Below are positions 1 through 10,639 of a stretch of DNA of 64,000 nucleotides, in pieces. The notes below the pieces were generated by a model. The model was not told the DNA's origin and made no database searches. It saw nothing but the letters and a program-made list of their open reading frames with translations. Position 1 is the stretch's first letter, and each line of letters begins with the position of its first letter. Source of the stretch: Haliotis asinina (taxonomy: Eukaryota > Mollusca > Gastropoda > Lepetellida > Haliotidae); the NCBI RefSeq assembly GCF_037392515.1, contig NC_090280.1:22759118-22823117 (forward strand). The letters run 5' to 3'. The translations under genes were made by a program, and so were the position numbers.

Positions 1-1451
1 GACGCATCAAGTACACAAAAAGAAGTTGTTATCCATAAAGAATCTTACTTTCTTGTGACTCGCTATACTTCTAAAATGCCCATCAAACAGATCATCTGTC
101 TGTACACACAATGAACCCTCAGCATATCAGCAAATGAAAAAGCCAATCAGAAGCCGTCGTTACTCCTGAGTGCACATCCAGGTGCTAAGACTGGGTTCGG
201 TCTCCCGAGGACTTCGTTTCGGGGGAAGTAAGTCCAAGTACAACATATTGCACTTTTGAATCGCGATTGTACACTTATAATTTTGTTTATTTCTTTTTTG
301 TAAAAGCAGCAATGTATATTACATATCATGAATAAGTGATGAATGTGTTTTAATTATGTTTGATTTTTTGGTTGCATGTGACCTTTAATCATTGAACACA
401 ACAGGTATTAATATGCTTGTAAACCAAATAAAACTCAGCACTCGGAATATCATTTAACAAATAGTAGTAGTTCGTGTTTGGTACTATTTTCTCTATCCTA
501 TAAGTATGAATACATTTGACCAGTGTATGGCACTTACACGAGGTTATTGCATACGTTGACTGTGCGGATGCTGGCCATGGATGTGTGGACACAGTCCCGT
601 ATCACCCACAAGATAGGTTTCGTTGTACAATATTTTTAGTATATTTTAATTCAGCTTAGTATGTAACACGACTTCTGACTGGTCAATGCTATGAATTTCC
701 GACCGTATAATCAGCATATACGGCAGCAATTTGAAAACCGATTAACCAAAACCTTTGAATGAATCCCAACACTGTCAGGGTAACGCTGTTTTTACATATT
801 TTGTATACATTTGCAGAAGCACTAGGTCAGTTAACTCACCTATCCCACAAAAAATGGATGGAAAGACAGCGCAGTATCATAAATTTTGTTGTAAGATCAA
901 ACAATTTACTCGCAACGGGCTGTTCACCCATCATTGTTAGATCATGGAACAAGATTCATGACGTCATTATAGAGTGTCACGTCAACCACTATAACGTCAT
1001 TTGACTAAAGAACTGTAACGGTCCGTCGGTAAGGAATCAAAGGACCATTATCATTTACAGCGGTCCGCTCATTTCTGATAACCAGAGGGCGGTTTCATGT
1101 TAATTCCATTTTATTTTAACTGTAACACTATGATTTATTCATCATAGTCAGGCTTAGTCAGTGTGAACATAACAACCGTGCTGAAGGGAACTAATTTGTC
1201 TGGTGATTGTCTTAGTTCATGGAGTGATATGATTAACCTTTGAGCTAGGGGAACTTTGACCTGATTTAAAAATATAATTTTGTTTTCACTAAAACCAGCA
1301 TAATACGAGTTGAATTAGAATTGGGATAATGTACTGTGGTTGACGAATTAGGGACGTAATTAAGTTATATAACCTGCGGTACACATCCCCAGTCCGTCAA
1401 ACACAGTACAGTTATCCCCTCTTTTCACCATTAGGCCACATGTTATTTTAA

Positions 1452-1582
1452 GGTAACGCTATTTTTCAGGGCATATCATTTGCGAAAGCCCGAGGTCTTT
1501 CACAAAATGCCCGACGAAGGATCGCAGTTAGAAAGGACCGAGGGATCCTGTAAATGATAATGCCCTGACAATTAGCGTTACC
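1452..1582. repeat. 131-bp foldback (MITE-like) element
   Basis: The ends GGTAACGCT and AGCGTTACC are exact inverse complements. The pairing continues inward through CAGGGCAT against ATGCCCTG and ATCATTTGC against its near complement. The structure is an imperfect hairpin typical of a non-autonomous DNA transposon. No clear target-site duplication was seen. Confidence 0.6.
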
Positions 1583-2649
1583 GTTATTATAGCTATAATA
1601 AATATAATTTTAGTAAAAAAGAACACAAGCAACGCCATCGGTTTAGAAGCATTTACTGCTAACAACAAACGACGAAGATCAATGACACACATTTTACAAA
1701 TATAGACACGACATAGAACAACACAGATGACGTCACTGTTTTCAGTGCTCAACAACGTTAGCCTTCCAGTCGATATTTTTATTGCTGTATGTTGTAATTT
1801 ATGGAACGATTGTGATGGTTGGCACAAGCAAGAAAGTGCATGATGACACATGTGTATGTGACGAATGTGATCATTATATTGTCAATAATGAGCTCAGGTT
1901 CAAACGAGCCGTAGGTGATTGAACTTCAACTGCTGAGCTACTTATGACGTCACCTAACAACGGGATGGATAATGACCCTCATCAAGCATTTTACAGGCAT
2001 TAGCAAGCTACATTGACCGCTCATTTCCGATAACGTGCGATAATAATTCTATCCATTTCAGCTCTAAAACTCTTTACGCAACGTTCATTTTGTTGATCAC
2101 TGTAAACATGTAATCACGAAAGTGACCTGTGTTATATTGCATGGCGTAATACATGTATACGCCCTCTGTTTATTATGAAGGCATGTTCATCAGATGTGTT
2201 TTAATATTATGTACATAGTGTATATTATTGTTATTACAGGGTGTGTTCTTCCCGAAATATATGGAAATAAACAGGTATCTCACACATAACCCCTAGTCTG
2301 TGGTTAATAAGACTTTGGAACTTATGGCTACCACAGGAAAACTAATATTTACGAAACAAATGTATTTCTATTTCTTTGAATGTGGAGACAAAAGATTAAT
2401 GCAAGGCAGGGTGTTTTGTAGTCAGGCTGGAGCAGAAGAAAATATATTGATTAATATTTCATGGCCCATAGTGATGAAAATGGTGTCGAGTAAAACATTG
2501 GACACGCTCATTTTAGCCGATTGATACAATTTGGTGTGTTAGAATTTTGCTGGAACGTATATGTTAGCCTGGCATTAACGTTTTGCCTGTGAATATATAC
2601 ATTTTTGATTGTATACCCATTTAAACTGAAAATGCGCTCAAGACAGAAT

Positions 2650-2864
2650 AGACCTGAACCCGAGGAAAATCAAGACTTGCTTCATTTAGGGCTAAACCAT
2701 TGCAGTGAGGGCTGGACAGTAGAGAAAGATAATGTCTTCAGGGACTGTGAGACAGACTAATGCTGGCCTCGTATGATATTACATAATGGAGAAACTCACT
2801 GGTCTGTGATTATTTCTGTGACTGCCGGTGTTGCTGCGACTAGCTCCGAACTGACGCGGCTTTA
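2650..2864 (+). repeat. Dispersed repeat, left copy (inverse of 60414-60628)
   Basis: This stretch and the reverse complement of 60414-60628 share long collinear words, including GGGACTGTGAGACAGACTAA, and run from the word GACCTGAAC to the word CGGCTTTA. No coding frame is visible in either. The family is not recognised. The copies lie in opposite orientation on either side of the receptor array. Confidence 0.65.
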
Positions 2865-2878
2865 AGCATTATTCCATA

Positions 2879-2945
2879 CAATACACACATGAACACACAC
2901 AATGCACACATGTACACACTCACTGCACACTAACACACACATATT
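2879..2945. repeat. Degenerate CA-rich microsatellite
   Basis: Interrupted runs of ACACAC and TGCACAC. No other signal was seen. Confidence 0.7.
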
Positions 2946-3086
2946 CGGACCCATGTCGCTATATACCAGCATACGATAATTTCCTCCCCTCAGCTTTCAC
3001 TATTGGCAATAGAAGGTTAAACAGCTATTCATTCCTGTTGGAGATGCATTGCAACAGTCAACCTTTATTCTTCATATACTACTCAC

Positions 3087-3428
3087 GTACTACAACGAGG
3101 ACCTGTCTACATCCAGTAACTTCCTACCTATTGGTTCCCTGACAGTAGTAAGTACCACCGTCCTGTACAGTAACATTGTAGATGGTAAACCTCATCTGTC
3201 CGGTCTGTGATGGTGAGTCCTCCTCGGTGTATCTGATCCTGGTCCTGTACCCGCTGTTGAGCATTACACGGTGTGACTTGGGCTGGACCAGTAACAGTCT
3301 CTCAGCTACCGAACCATCCACCCATACATAATATATAAAGCTAACACTGTCTGGTTTCATGGTCATGGTAACATCTTCGCCAACACGTGTAACAGTGTAT
3401 GGGTATCCAGTTGTCATGGAGGCAAGAC
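3087..3428 (-). pseudogene. Broken V-like Ig exon (psi-V1)
   Basis: This exon is homologous to the V exons at 19026-19379 and 41628-41981. It has an acceptor (TGCAG) at its 5' end and a GTGAGT donor, and 342 nt keep phase 1-1. The reading frame carries the Ig F-strand signature GGTYYCQG, but a TAG at 3124-3126 replaces a CAG codon just after it, before the final strand. The codons for SHT in the middle are deleted in frame. The normal B-strand Cys of an Ig fold is replaced by Met (VTMTM). It has its own signal exon at 3678-3720. No membrane or tail exons lie to its left within the window, so it looks like a remnant of an additional receptor copy or of an alternative first domain. Confidence 0.75.
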
Positions 3429-3677
3429 CTGCACTCAAAACAAATAATACTCACTCGGTTGACATAAATATTGAAGCACATTATTTAAGCCTGCTCCATA
3501 TAATACAAGTTCACAGATACATACCACATATACAGGCACGCAAACGAAATGTAAGTCACAAATTAAAGCGTCAAAATATGAAGCAATACTATTTTCATAG
3601 AAAACACTGGTCACTTATAAAAAGTCATGTAAAGCTCAGGATAATTCAAATGCTCTTTTCAGCTATCACATACTTAC

Positions 3678-3720
3678 CACACACATGTAAGCCCCAAAAC
3701 AGAATGTGAGTCACAGACAT
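3678..3720 (-). pseudogene. Signal-peptide exon of psi-V1
   Basis: This 43-nt open stretch starts with ATG and ends in phase 1 at a GTAAGT donor. It encodes MSVTHILFWGLHVC, a short hydrophobic leader. Its length and donor position match the MFLGSIVSVALCGF exons of units A and B, although the residues differ. It is intact itself, but the V exon it would splice to has a premature stop. Confidence 0.6.
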
Positions 3721-3791
3721 GTCTACTGGCGTGGTAAATTCATACTGACACATCACGCACTTTGACATTTGTTTTTAAGCGTTGAAATATT

Positions 3792-3814
3792 TAGTTTCGC
3801 TGGATAATATTTCC
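3792..3814 (-). promoter_or_regulatory. Conserved upstream block, psi-V1 copy
   Basis: This 23-bp block reads TAGTTTC-R-CT on the plus strand and ends AATATTTCC. It recurs upstream of all five signal exons, 64 or 72 nt before the ATG. It could be a promoter or 5'UTR element. In the units with an MFLGS leader it also lies within an open frame (encoding RKYC-x-VKL), so a coding origin is not excluded. Confidence 0.4.
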
Positions 3815-3960
3815 CTAAAAAAGCGGGTAACTTCCCGTTGAATTTTAACCTATGTTTACGTGCGCTTAACGTTACATAGTCAGTAATGAGTTGTTTACAT
3901 TCATATCCACAGACAAATAATGTTGGTGACAGATTACTCACAAAACTGCTTTTGTTAAGT

Positions 3961-4095
3961 ATTATTGCAGCTATATGGCGCCGGTTTGTATATAATCGAG
4001 TCTGGAATAGAGAATCCAGTGATCAATAGCATGAGCATCGACTGCTCAACCAAGTCAACTAGTCACCCGATCCCGTTAGTCAGACAGATCGTTGT
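3961..4095 (+). mobile_element. SINE, partial copy
   Basis: It contains the family words CAGCTATATGGCG, AATCGAGTCTGGA and AATCCAGTGATCAA, followed by a diverged 3' part. Copies at the same relative place lie at 23967-24130 and 46308-46475, so the insertion predates the unit duplications. Confidence 0.7.
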
Positions 4096-5084
4096 ATTGG
4101 TTATGGGGTCATGTTTGCCTGTACAGTTTACAAATCATCTAAGAATGGTCAAAATATGGGTATAGAAAGGTTGATCGATGTTTGAAGATATTGTGAGGGA
4201 ATACAGTGGTTATATTGAACATTCGGCAGGAACAGTTAGTTGTCCATAATGAACATTTTGTAGCAGTGAAAACTATTCATCTCGTATATCCTGTTTTTTT
4301 CCTAACAAATGAAAAAAATAGGGTTGTATGTTTGAGTTTGTGCCGACCATCACAGTGTGAACGGTAAAATTCTGTTATTGGTGTATCATCGTCATTCCTA
4401 TATATGTTGACTTTGAATTGGTTGTGGGATGCTCTATATTTACAAAATCCCTGGATCAAATGATGAGTTCTAGTTTCGAGCGTAATAATGTTCATTCATT
4501 AACAACAACTTGAAACAGAACTTACTCACTTTTATTTGGGTACGTGGAGTTCCTTCTTATTATTGAAAATTCTAAATACAGACAAACAGACTTTATACGC
4601 TTGTTGAACCAGTATCGATGAAAATATTATACTGAGATATTTATAATATGTCACTAACAGTCACTCACAATGATGACGTCGTTATGGAGCACAACAATAG
4701 CTGATGTGTCGAGATTCAGCTCCAAACCCACTGGGGCAAAACGATTCCAGAAAATTCAGTTGTCTTTGGAGACCATAGATGATGTTACATAGACTTACAA
4801 CTAGGAAATGAGTTAAATGGCGTACAAGCTATATTCAATCCAGAACGTTCATGTGTTAAGCCTTGAGTCGACGAACGGATTATATATTCTTAGCCAATAT
4901 CTATTGTCTATCTAATTAGCACATGAACTGAATCCACATGTAAACCTAATATCTACTTTTGTCCAGAGATGATTCAACCGTTTTCATTATGGTTTGCCTA
5001 AAGGAACACGCATTTTAAGCGAAATGTCTCGAGTGCGTGCCACTGTATACGTATTTGGGTATTACTTGCTTCTCCGACTAGTGA

Positions 5085-5330
5085 AGGTTCGGGGTAGAAT
5101 AGACCTTCAGCAACCCATGCTTGCCATAAAAGGCGACTAACGGGATCGGAGGGTCAGGCTCGCTGACTTGGTTGACATACGTCATCGGTTCCCAATTGCG
5201 CAGATCGATGCTCACATTGTTGGTCACTGGATTGTCTGATCCAGACTCGACTATTTACAGACCACCATCATATAGCTGGATTATTGCTGAGTGCGGCGTA
5301 AAACTAAACTCACTCACTCGTTTGCTTCTC
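5085..5330 (-). mobile_element. SINE, near full length, minus orientation
   Basis: The reverse complement reads through the whole family body, from ACGCCGCACTCAGCAATAAT to AGCATGGGTTGCTGAAGG and TACCCCG. It is the only copy in the window in this orientation and has no counterpart in units B or C, so it is a private insertion of unit A. Confidence 0.8.
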
Positions 5331-6314
5331 CTAATATGTTTTCGTAGTATAAGCAGATTTGTTGTGTTATTGAAAAGTGGAGATATTAAAACTAACTGAC
5401 CATGCTTCTCAGTCTTAAACATGTCAAAGTTCACACTGGTAACGAGTATCCGGGCCCAGTATCTCTAAAGCTAATAGAACCAAGGCGTTGTACGTTTATC
5501 TGTTTTGAATGGATATATCCCAGGGTCAAATCCCCTACCACATATGCCCGTGGAATGCTTGCGACTGACTATCGTCCAAACTAATCTCAAGTTCACAATA
5601 GTAAGTGTTATATGTGTACGCGATTATCTGCGATAGCTAGAACAGAACAGAATACGAATAACAGTCGCAACTTAAGGGGTGTAGTAAATTCAGTCAGGTA
5701 TGTAACGTTGCTTCCTTCTGGTTCGATAAATGTTTACTACTGCTATTCTATTTTAACTTCAATCTAACGGACATCGCTTTACTATTTGTTTCCCTTGGCA
5801 CTACCTTCACGTTGATGTGCAACGGTGCAACCTCTACCAAAGTCAAAAAGCTTATTGTACAAACGACATCCGGCTCATATACATATCATACTGTTTCACA
5901 CGGGAATGACACATTACTTTTAACTAGTGCATTTTTATTATAATAATGTATAGTGAAAGGTTTGATATCTGAGGTTCGTTCTTAGTCCTTATCAAATGAT
6001 TTGTAATATATTTCTTTCGAAGATCACTATAAAATGGACAGACGCACACAGAGTGAATTTCATTTCCTAGTTGTATATGCATAACTGACATATTCGTTCC
6101 GATTTTGCAATGAACAATTTTCTTCCCTCATTTTCGACATGGTCTAATGAACCTAGCCGATATTAGATAAAATGGTTCCCTACAGTTTCCGGCGTGAGTA
6201 CTGATGAAAGAAATTCCGGTTGAAATAAAGTCTTGAACGTGTTGTAATAGGCATAACATGAACTATCTTCCAAAGTTGAATGCCCCTCGAGCTAAATATA
6301 TCTACAGACCGAGT

Positions 6315-6701
6315 TCAAAATTCTTTGTGAAACATGTCTACACTTCCAACTGATTCACAAAACCATATACAACCATAGCCATGGACAAATAGAAGATTCC
6401 TTACACGCGATACCTGTGTAATTTCCCCCATGTTATCTGAATGTAAAATCACGTTGTAGCTATACTGGGAAGACGGTGTCCATGCATATGGAGAAGTTTG
6501 AACCAGTGTTTTAAACATCTGGGAATTAATATATATTGGCTTTCTCCCACATTCACCATGCACCATACAATTTGGTGAAGAGGAGCCAACACTAAGAACT
6601 TTTTGAGATGCTAATAAATGAATCTTCTCCAAACATTCATACCGCTGGAATCCCCATACCTCTGAGTCGTATGATAAAGTTGGTTGTATAATATGGCTCA
6701 C
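6315..6701 (-). pseudogene. Non-LTR retrotransposon ORF2 C-terminal fragment
   Basis: The 128-codon open frame reads YDSEVWGF, then a CLEKIHL stretch, then VHGECGRKPIYI. The pattern YgSEvWGf ... iEkiHl ... tpN..VyGEcGR.PiyI is the region after the reverse transcriptase domain in many animal non-LTR elements. There is no RT core beside it, so it is a fragment. Motifs are seen in the sequence; the family assignment is from memory. Confidence 0.55.
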
Positions 6702-7574
6702 GTATTCTGCATTACTGTTTAAGAAAGTTCATTTAATACGGTTAACGCTACGTTGTTTTGTGAAAATGTAGGTTGAGTGAACGTCCACCGTGCTGATGTG
6801 TGAGTATTAACTGAACCGTTGCTTTACCTGTATACTTTTGAATGTTATCGAGACCAATGTAGTATCTGTAACAAATCTACATGTGATGTTTATGTTAGCG
6901 GATTGCTCATTGTAAACCATTCTATTAATGGCTACGTAGCACATCATTCAGCTGCTGGTCTGATGCTGGTTTATGTACGAGGGAATATGAAAAAGGTTCT
7001 AATTATCATCAAGACGTTTTCAGGGTAGAAAATCCATTTTTGATTTTTGGACCTTAAGACTTCTTTACACTGTCACCATCCACAGTAACATATTCTCCCA
7101 GCATTTCTTGACCTTGTGCAGACCTCTTAAATAGACCCCCTAATTTCATGTAAACACTCCGTCTCTTCAATGACCTCAAAGGTATCATCATAATGGTGTC
7201 CACATCTTGGCTCATTTGTCAGGGACATATGTTCAGTTTGAAAATTCCGTTTTACATCTCACAAGTATCAAAAGATGGACTGTCTTCATCATAAACAGAT
7301 TTCATCTCCTTTTGATTCTGTCGGGCAGTGCAACCATTCAATTGCAAAAGGTTGATAACACTGCATGACTCAATCTTCTGGAAACATGGGGTTACTTGTG
7401 TTTAGGATGAACTACAAGAAGAATTCATAAAGTGAAGCAAGACGTTACTGGTCCATTAATTAGATAGGGATTACTGATATTGCCTTGTCGTTTTCAGCAC
7501 AATTTACAATAAATTCCTGGCGATAAAATTATTCTTATTTTACTAAATGAGTCTGAGGTTTGCTGAGTTAGAGA

Positions 7575-7720
7575 GCGTAACAACTATACAAACCATTCAC
7601 ATCTTTGTATGTAGAAGCTTTCGTGGAGTGAAGACATTGACACCAACCTACACAGTATTGGGTATATGTGGCAGAAATCCTTTGTTTATTCTTACATTTA
7701 AATGTTTCATGAAATATTGA
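7575..7720 (+). pseudogene. LINE C-terminal fragment (unit A)
   Basis: On the plus strand the sequence encodes a short stretch with TPTYTVLGICGRNPLFI, resembling the TPn..vyGeCGR.PlyI motif of non-LTR ORF2 tails. A near-identical copy lies in unit B at 26925-27083. No reverse transcriptase core is present. It belongs to a stretch absent from unit C. Confidence 0.4.
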
Positions 7721-8966
7721 ATTAAAGTATTATATGTACCTGATTTAAGATAGCATATTTAATGCAAGTGGCAAGAATACAATGTTCGCTTGAACCGGAC
7801 TGTCACTCCCCTCTCTTCTGCAGTTCTAAACCTAGAAGTTATACTTTCTGAAAGGGTACTTTTGGCAGCATACCTCAAGTAACTAACAATTGCAAAATCC
7901 CATAGGAAGAGAAGTGTCAGACAGGAATTAAAGACAGGAAACAGAAAGCAGTGGTGGTACTAGAAGAGCATGTCTTTGATGACTGCACGTGTTAATGACA
8001 GACTGGTAAATAAGTGGAAACATGAAGCACTAGTAGTTGGAAACCATATTTTAAGAACCAGTATGTAATGACGTCTTCCTTCCTGGTCATTAACGATCTA
8101 TTACGCCCAGCTCCATTGAAAACTGTCTCGTGCCTTTGTCCGATCTGAAACCACGTACAGTTAAAATCGTTTTCTGTGCCACAGTACAGAAATACACAGC
8201 TGTATCGTTTTCGAAGGGTGTTATTTCACATTCCATTTGTAACTTCAGCATTTATCATCCAAAACTGTGTACAACAGGAGATATGGATTGTGTCAGATCA
8301 GACAACATCTCGTAGGAGATATCATTTTAACAGTAGATTTTGCACAAAGCCCTGACAATGCTATGACGTCATGAACTCGATAACGTCACAATGTTATGAC
8401 ATCGATGCACCGGAAGTCTGATGGCAGTGCAGTCTTCAGACATGTACAGTTTTCACTGAAAACTAATCAAGAATGATTTTGGATGATAAACAGAATCTCA
8501 CTCTCGTGTTTACTGATATCAATTATATCAATACCCGTTGGTAAAGGTGAAAATATCCTTGCCAAGCCTCGGATATTTGTTACTTTATCAACTTGTGTTG
8601 ATATATTTGATATCAGTAGACATTTCGATGAGATTCTCTATTTCTTTACACGAGTGGTTGACTGATATCTGCATGAAACGGGTTGTTAACAGTTGTTCAA
8701 ATGTCAGCTGGTGTTAAGCTACAGATCACGATACTTCAGTCCTAAGACAAATACCTCCTGAGGAATACATTCTAGGCAGAGTGATACCAATACAGAAGTA
8801 GGCTAGCAGTAATGTGAATTCCTGTATAATGTGGGACATCTGTTTTAAGTAATCTGGTTGATCAAATTTGCAGCATTTAAAACTAAAGTAAAACTTTTAA
8901 AGCATTTATAGAAGACATAAAAACAACGATTTAACGATTTTTAACGATTCTTATTGAATCGTGTGT

Positions 8967-9030
8967 GAGAGTGTTAGTCCGTGCGTGCGTGCGTGAGTGC
9001 GTGTGTGTCCACGCGCGCGTGTGCATGTAT
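8967..9030. repeat. GCGT/GT microsatellite
   Basis: Alternating GTGCGT units. A longer version lies at the matching place in unit B (28331-28400). Confidence 0.8.
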
Positions 9031-9221
9031 GTTGAGAATGGGTACTATATTTATGTAGAGTTTTATTTGAGGTGCTGACAATCAAAAGATCACAATCGGA
9101 AACCGATCTGTTACTTATGATTTATGGAATTAAGAAATTGTGGAGCCTTAGCCGACAAGCCCATCCATTTAGCTCATGTGCAAATTACTATGTGCAATCC
9201 TATTATGTGTGTAGTGTTTGA

Positions 9222-9635
9222 TATATAGAGAAAACTAAACTATGTCCCATGTAATACCTTATTTATCAAACGAGTGAATGGTTTGGTATCTAAATCGCTT
9301 TCGCTCGTTAGATACCGATGCCATTCACGAGTTTTATAAATATGGTGTTACACGGGACACAGTTTCGTATTTTATTTATTACTCACCCGGCATTAGCAAA
9401 ATAATATCGAGCAAAGTACTTCTTTACTAGGAATTCCACGAGTGTGATGACACTAAGCTTTCCGAAAGTCAAGCAAGGTCTAATGCTATTGTGACCGAGG
9501 TATTAGCACGTCATAACAATAAAACACTTTGACGTCATACGTACGCCATCACGCGATGTTATCACACAATGTGTAACTTTCTAAAATTACCTAACAGTGA
9601 TATCTACAACAGATGAATAATAAAATGTCGATCGG
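9222..9635. repeat. Foldback-containing insertion, unit A copy
   Basis: The first third (about 9232-9366) is a long near-perfect palindrome: GAGTGAATGG and TTTGGTATCTAA face TTAGATACC and CCATTCAC, and GTCCCATGTAATACC faces GGTGTTACACGGGAC. The same block is at 28610-29035 in unit B. In unit C, flanking words TGTGTGTAGTGTTTGATAT and GTGTGTT-AGAAAGC lie about 20 bp apart near 50535-50575 without the block. No reading frame is seen; it is probably a non-autonomous transposon. Confidence 0.6.
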
Positions 9636-9774
9636 TGTGTTGAGAAAGCATAAGAGTTAAATCTTTCTGATAAAACAGGTTAAAGCTATATTGATTGAAA
9701 AATTGTGTTTTCACATTATCGCTGTTGATGAAATATAACATAAGTTTCATGAAACGAAAATAAAAGGTTTTAAC

Positions 9775-9780
9775 TTTATT
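9775..9780 (-). promoter_or_regulatory. Poly(A) signal of gene A
   Basis: AATAAA on the minus strand, 676 nt past the stop codon. The same hexamer in the same surroundings follows genes B (344 nt) and C (494 nt). The A-B difference, 332 nt, equals exactly four 83-bp minisatellite units, so the 3' ends are otherwise collinear. Confidence 0.6.
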
Positions 9781-10009
9781 AATTGAATAAGAATGTTGAT
9801 GCTAAATCAGCGTTGTTAATATACTTTGATATACATCAGTTAAGCTCAGAGACCAATACCAGTACAATCCTCTGTTAAAAATGGCATCGTGGCAAACATT
9901 TCCTGTTGTTGGGTGATTAGTAAATGAAGTACTCTTGTTTTGGCAGCTGAAATGTTAGCTTGTTGAGATGTTAAACTGTATAGGCTCTGTTGAAAAGTGA
10001 AAACACGTG

Positions 10010-10540
10010 CTCATGTGGAACTGTACCGTCAGTTTAGGTTTCACCTAGTACTGTGGTCCTCTGTTGAGGAAGATGAAGGATGGAAAGACGTGTAGATGTG
10101 AAACTGTACCGTCAGTTTAGGTTTCACCTAGTACTGTGGTCCTCTGTAGAGGAAGATGAAGGATGGAAAGACGTGTAGATGTGGAACTGTACCGTCAGTT
10201 TAGGTTTTACCTGGTACTGTGGTCCTCTGTTGAGGAAGATGAAGGATGGAGAGACGTGTAGATGTGGAACTGTACCGTCAGTTTAGGTTTTACCTGGTAC
10301 TGTGGTCCTCTGTTGAGGAAGATGAAGGATGGAGAGACGTGTAGATGTGGAACTGTACCGTCAGTTTAGGTTTTAGCTGGTACTGTGGTCCTCTGTTGAG
10401 GAAGATGAAGGATGGAGAGACGTGTAAGTGTGGAACTGTACCGTCAGTTTAGGTTTCACCTGGTACTGTGGTCCTCTGTTGAGGAAGATGAAGGATGGAG
10501 AGATGTGTAGATGTGGAACTGATCCCGCAGGAGTCGTTCG
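10010..10540 (-). repeat. 83-bp minisatellite in the 3' end of gene A (7 units)
   Basis: The word CTGTACCGTCAG begins at 10021, 10104, 10187, 10270, 10353 and 10436, and its coding counterpart CTGATCCCGCAG at 10519: an exact 83-bp period. On the minus strand each unit repeats the final part of the coding sequence (QFHIYTSLHPSSSS onward), the stop codon and a few UTR bases. Only the first unit is coding; because 83 is not divisible by 3 the others are out of phase and lie after the stop. Units B and C have three units each. Confidence 0.9.
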
Positions 10541-10639
10541 TAATCGTATAGGGGTAAGACATCGTTGTTGGAAGCACGAGGTACATCACTGAAGTCATGG
10601 GATAACCTCTCTGCCATCACAGTGAGATATTCACCAAAT
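10456..10639 (-). CDS. Gene A last coding exon: cytoplasmic tail
   Basis: The acceptor is GATTACAG, entry is in phase 2, and there are 60 codons then TGA at 10456-10458. Residues run FGEYLTVMAERLSHDF, a short linker, then DVLPLYDYERLLRDQF and HIYTSL, and end in a Ser-rich piece. YERL and YTSL are spaced by seven residues (ITAM-like). DYERLL also fits the acidic dileucine endocytosis pattern [DE]xxxL[LI]. The end of this exon is the founder of the 83-bp repeat. Confidence 0.82.

Larger units (their letters stand above)
1..3060. other. Left flank without a gene
   Basis: No splice-compatible coding exon was found on either strand. The short open frames here have no recognisable motif. The only structures seen are a foldback element, a dispersed repeat and a short CA-rich stretch, listed separately. 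Confidence 0.5.
4096..9774. other. Spacer downstream of gene A
   Basis: Repeat-rich DNA without a supported gene. It is collinear in blocks with 24130-29160 (unit B) and in part with 46480-50690 (unit C). Short open frames that are identical between A and B, such as 8483-8665, are no better conserved than the DNA around them and are not called. The mobile-element pieces inside are listed separately. Confidence 0.5.

Noticed and set aside
8130-8315. Frame shared with 27498-27698
   Set aside because: The copies differ at the C-terminus through frame-changing differences and show no domain; duplication shadow.
8483-8665. 60-codon frame identical in protein to 27851-28033
   Set aside because: The surrounding non-coding DNA is equally conserved between the units and unit C lacks it; identity reflects recent duplication, not selection on a protein.
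10010-10540. CRISPR-like regular direct repeats
   Set aside because: Units are adjacent 83-bp copies without unique spacers, in a eukaryotic 3'UTR.
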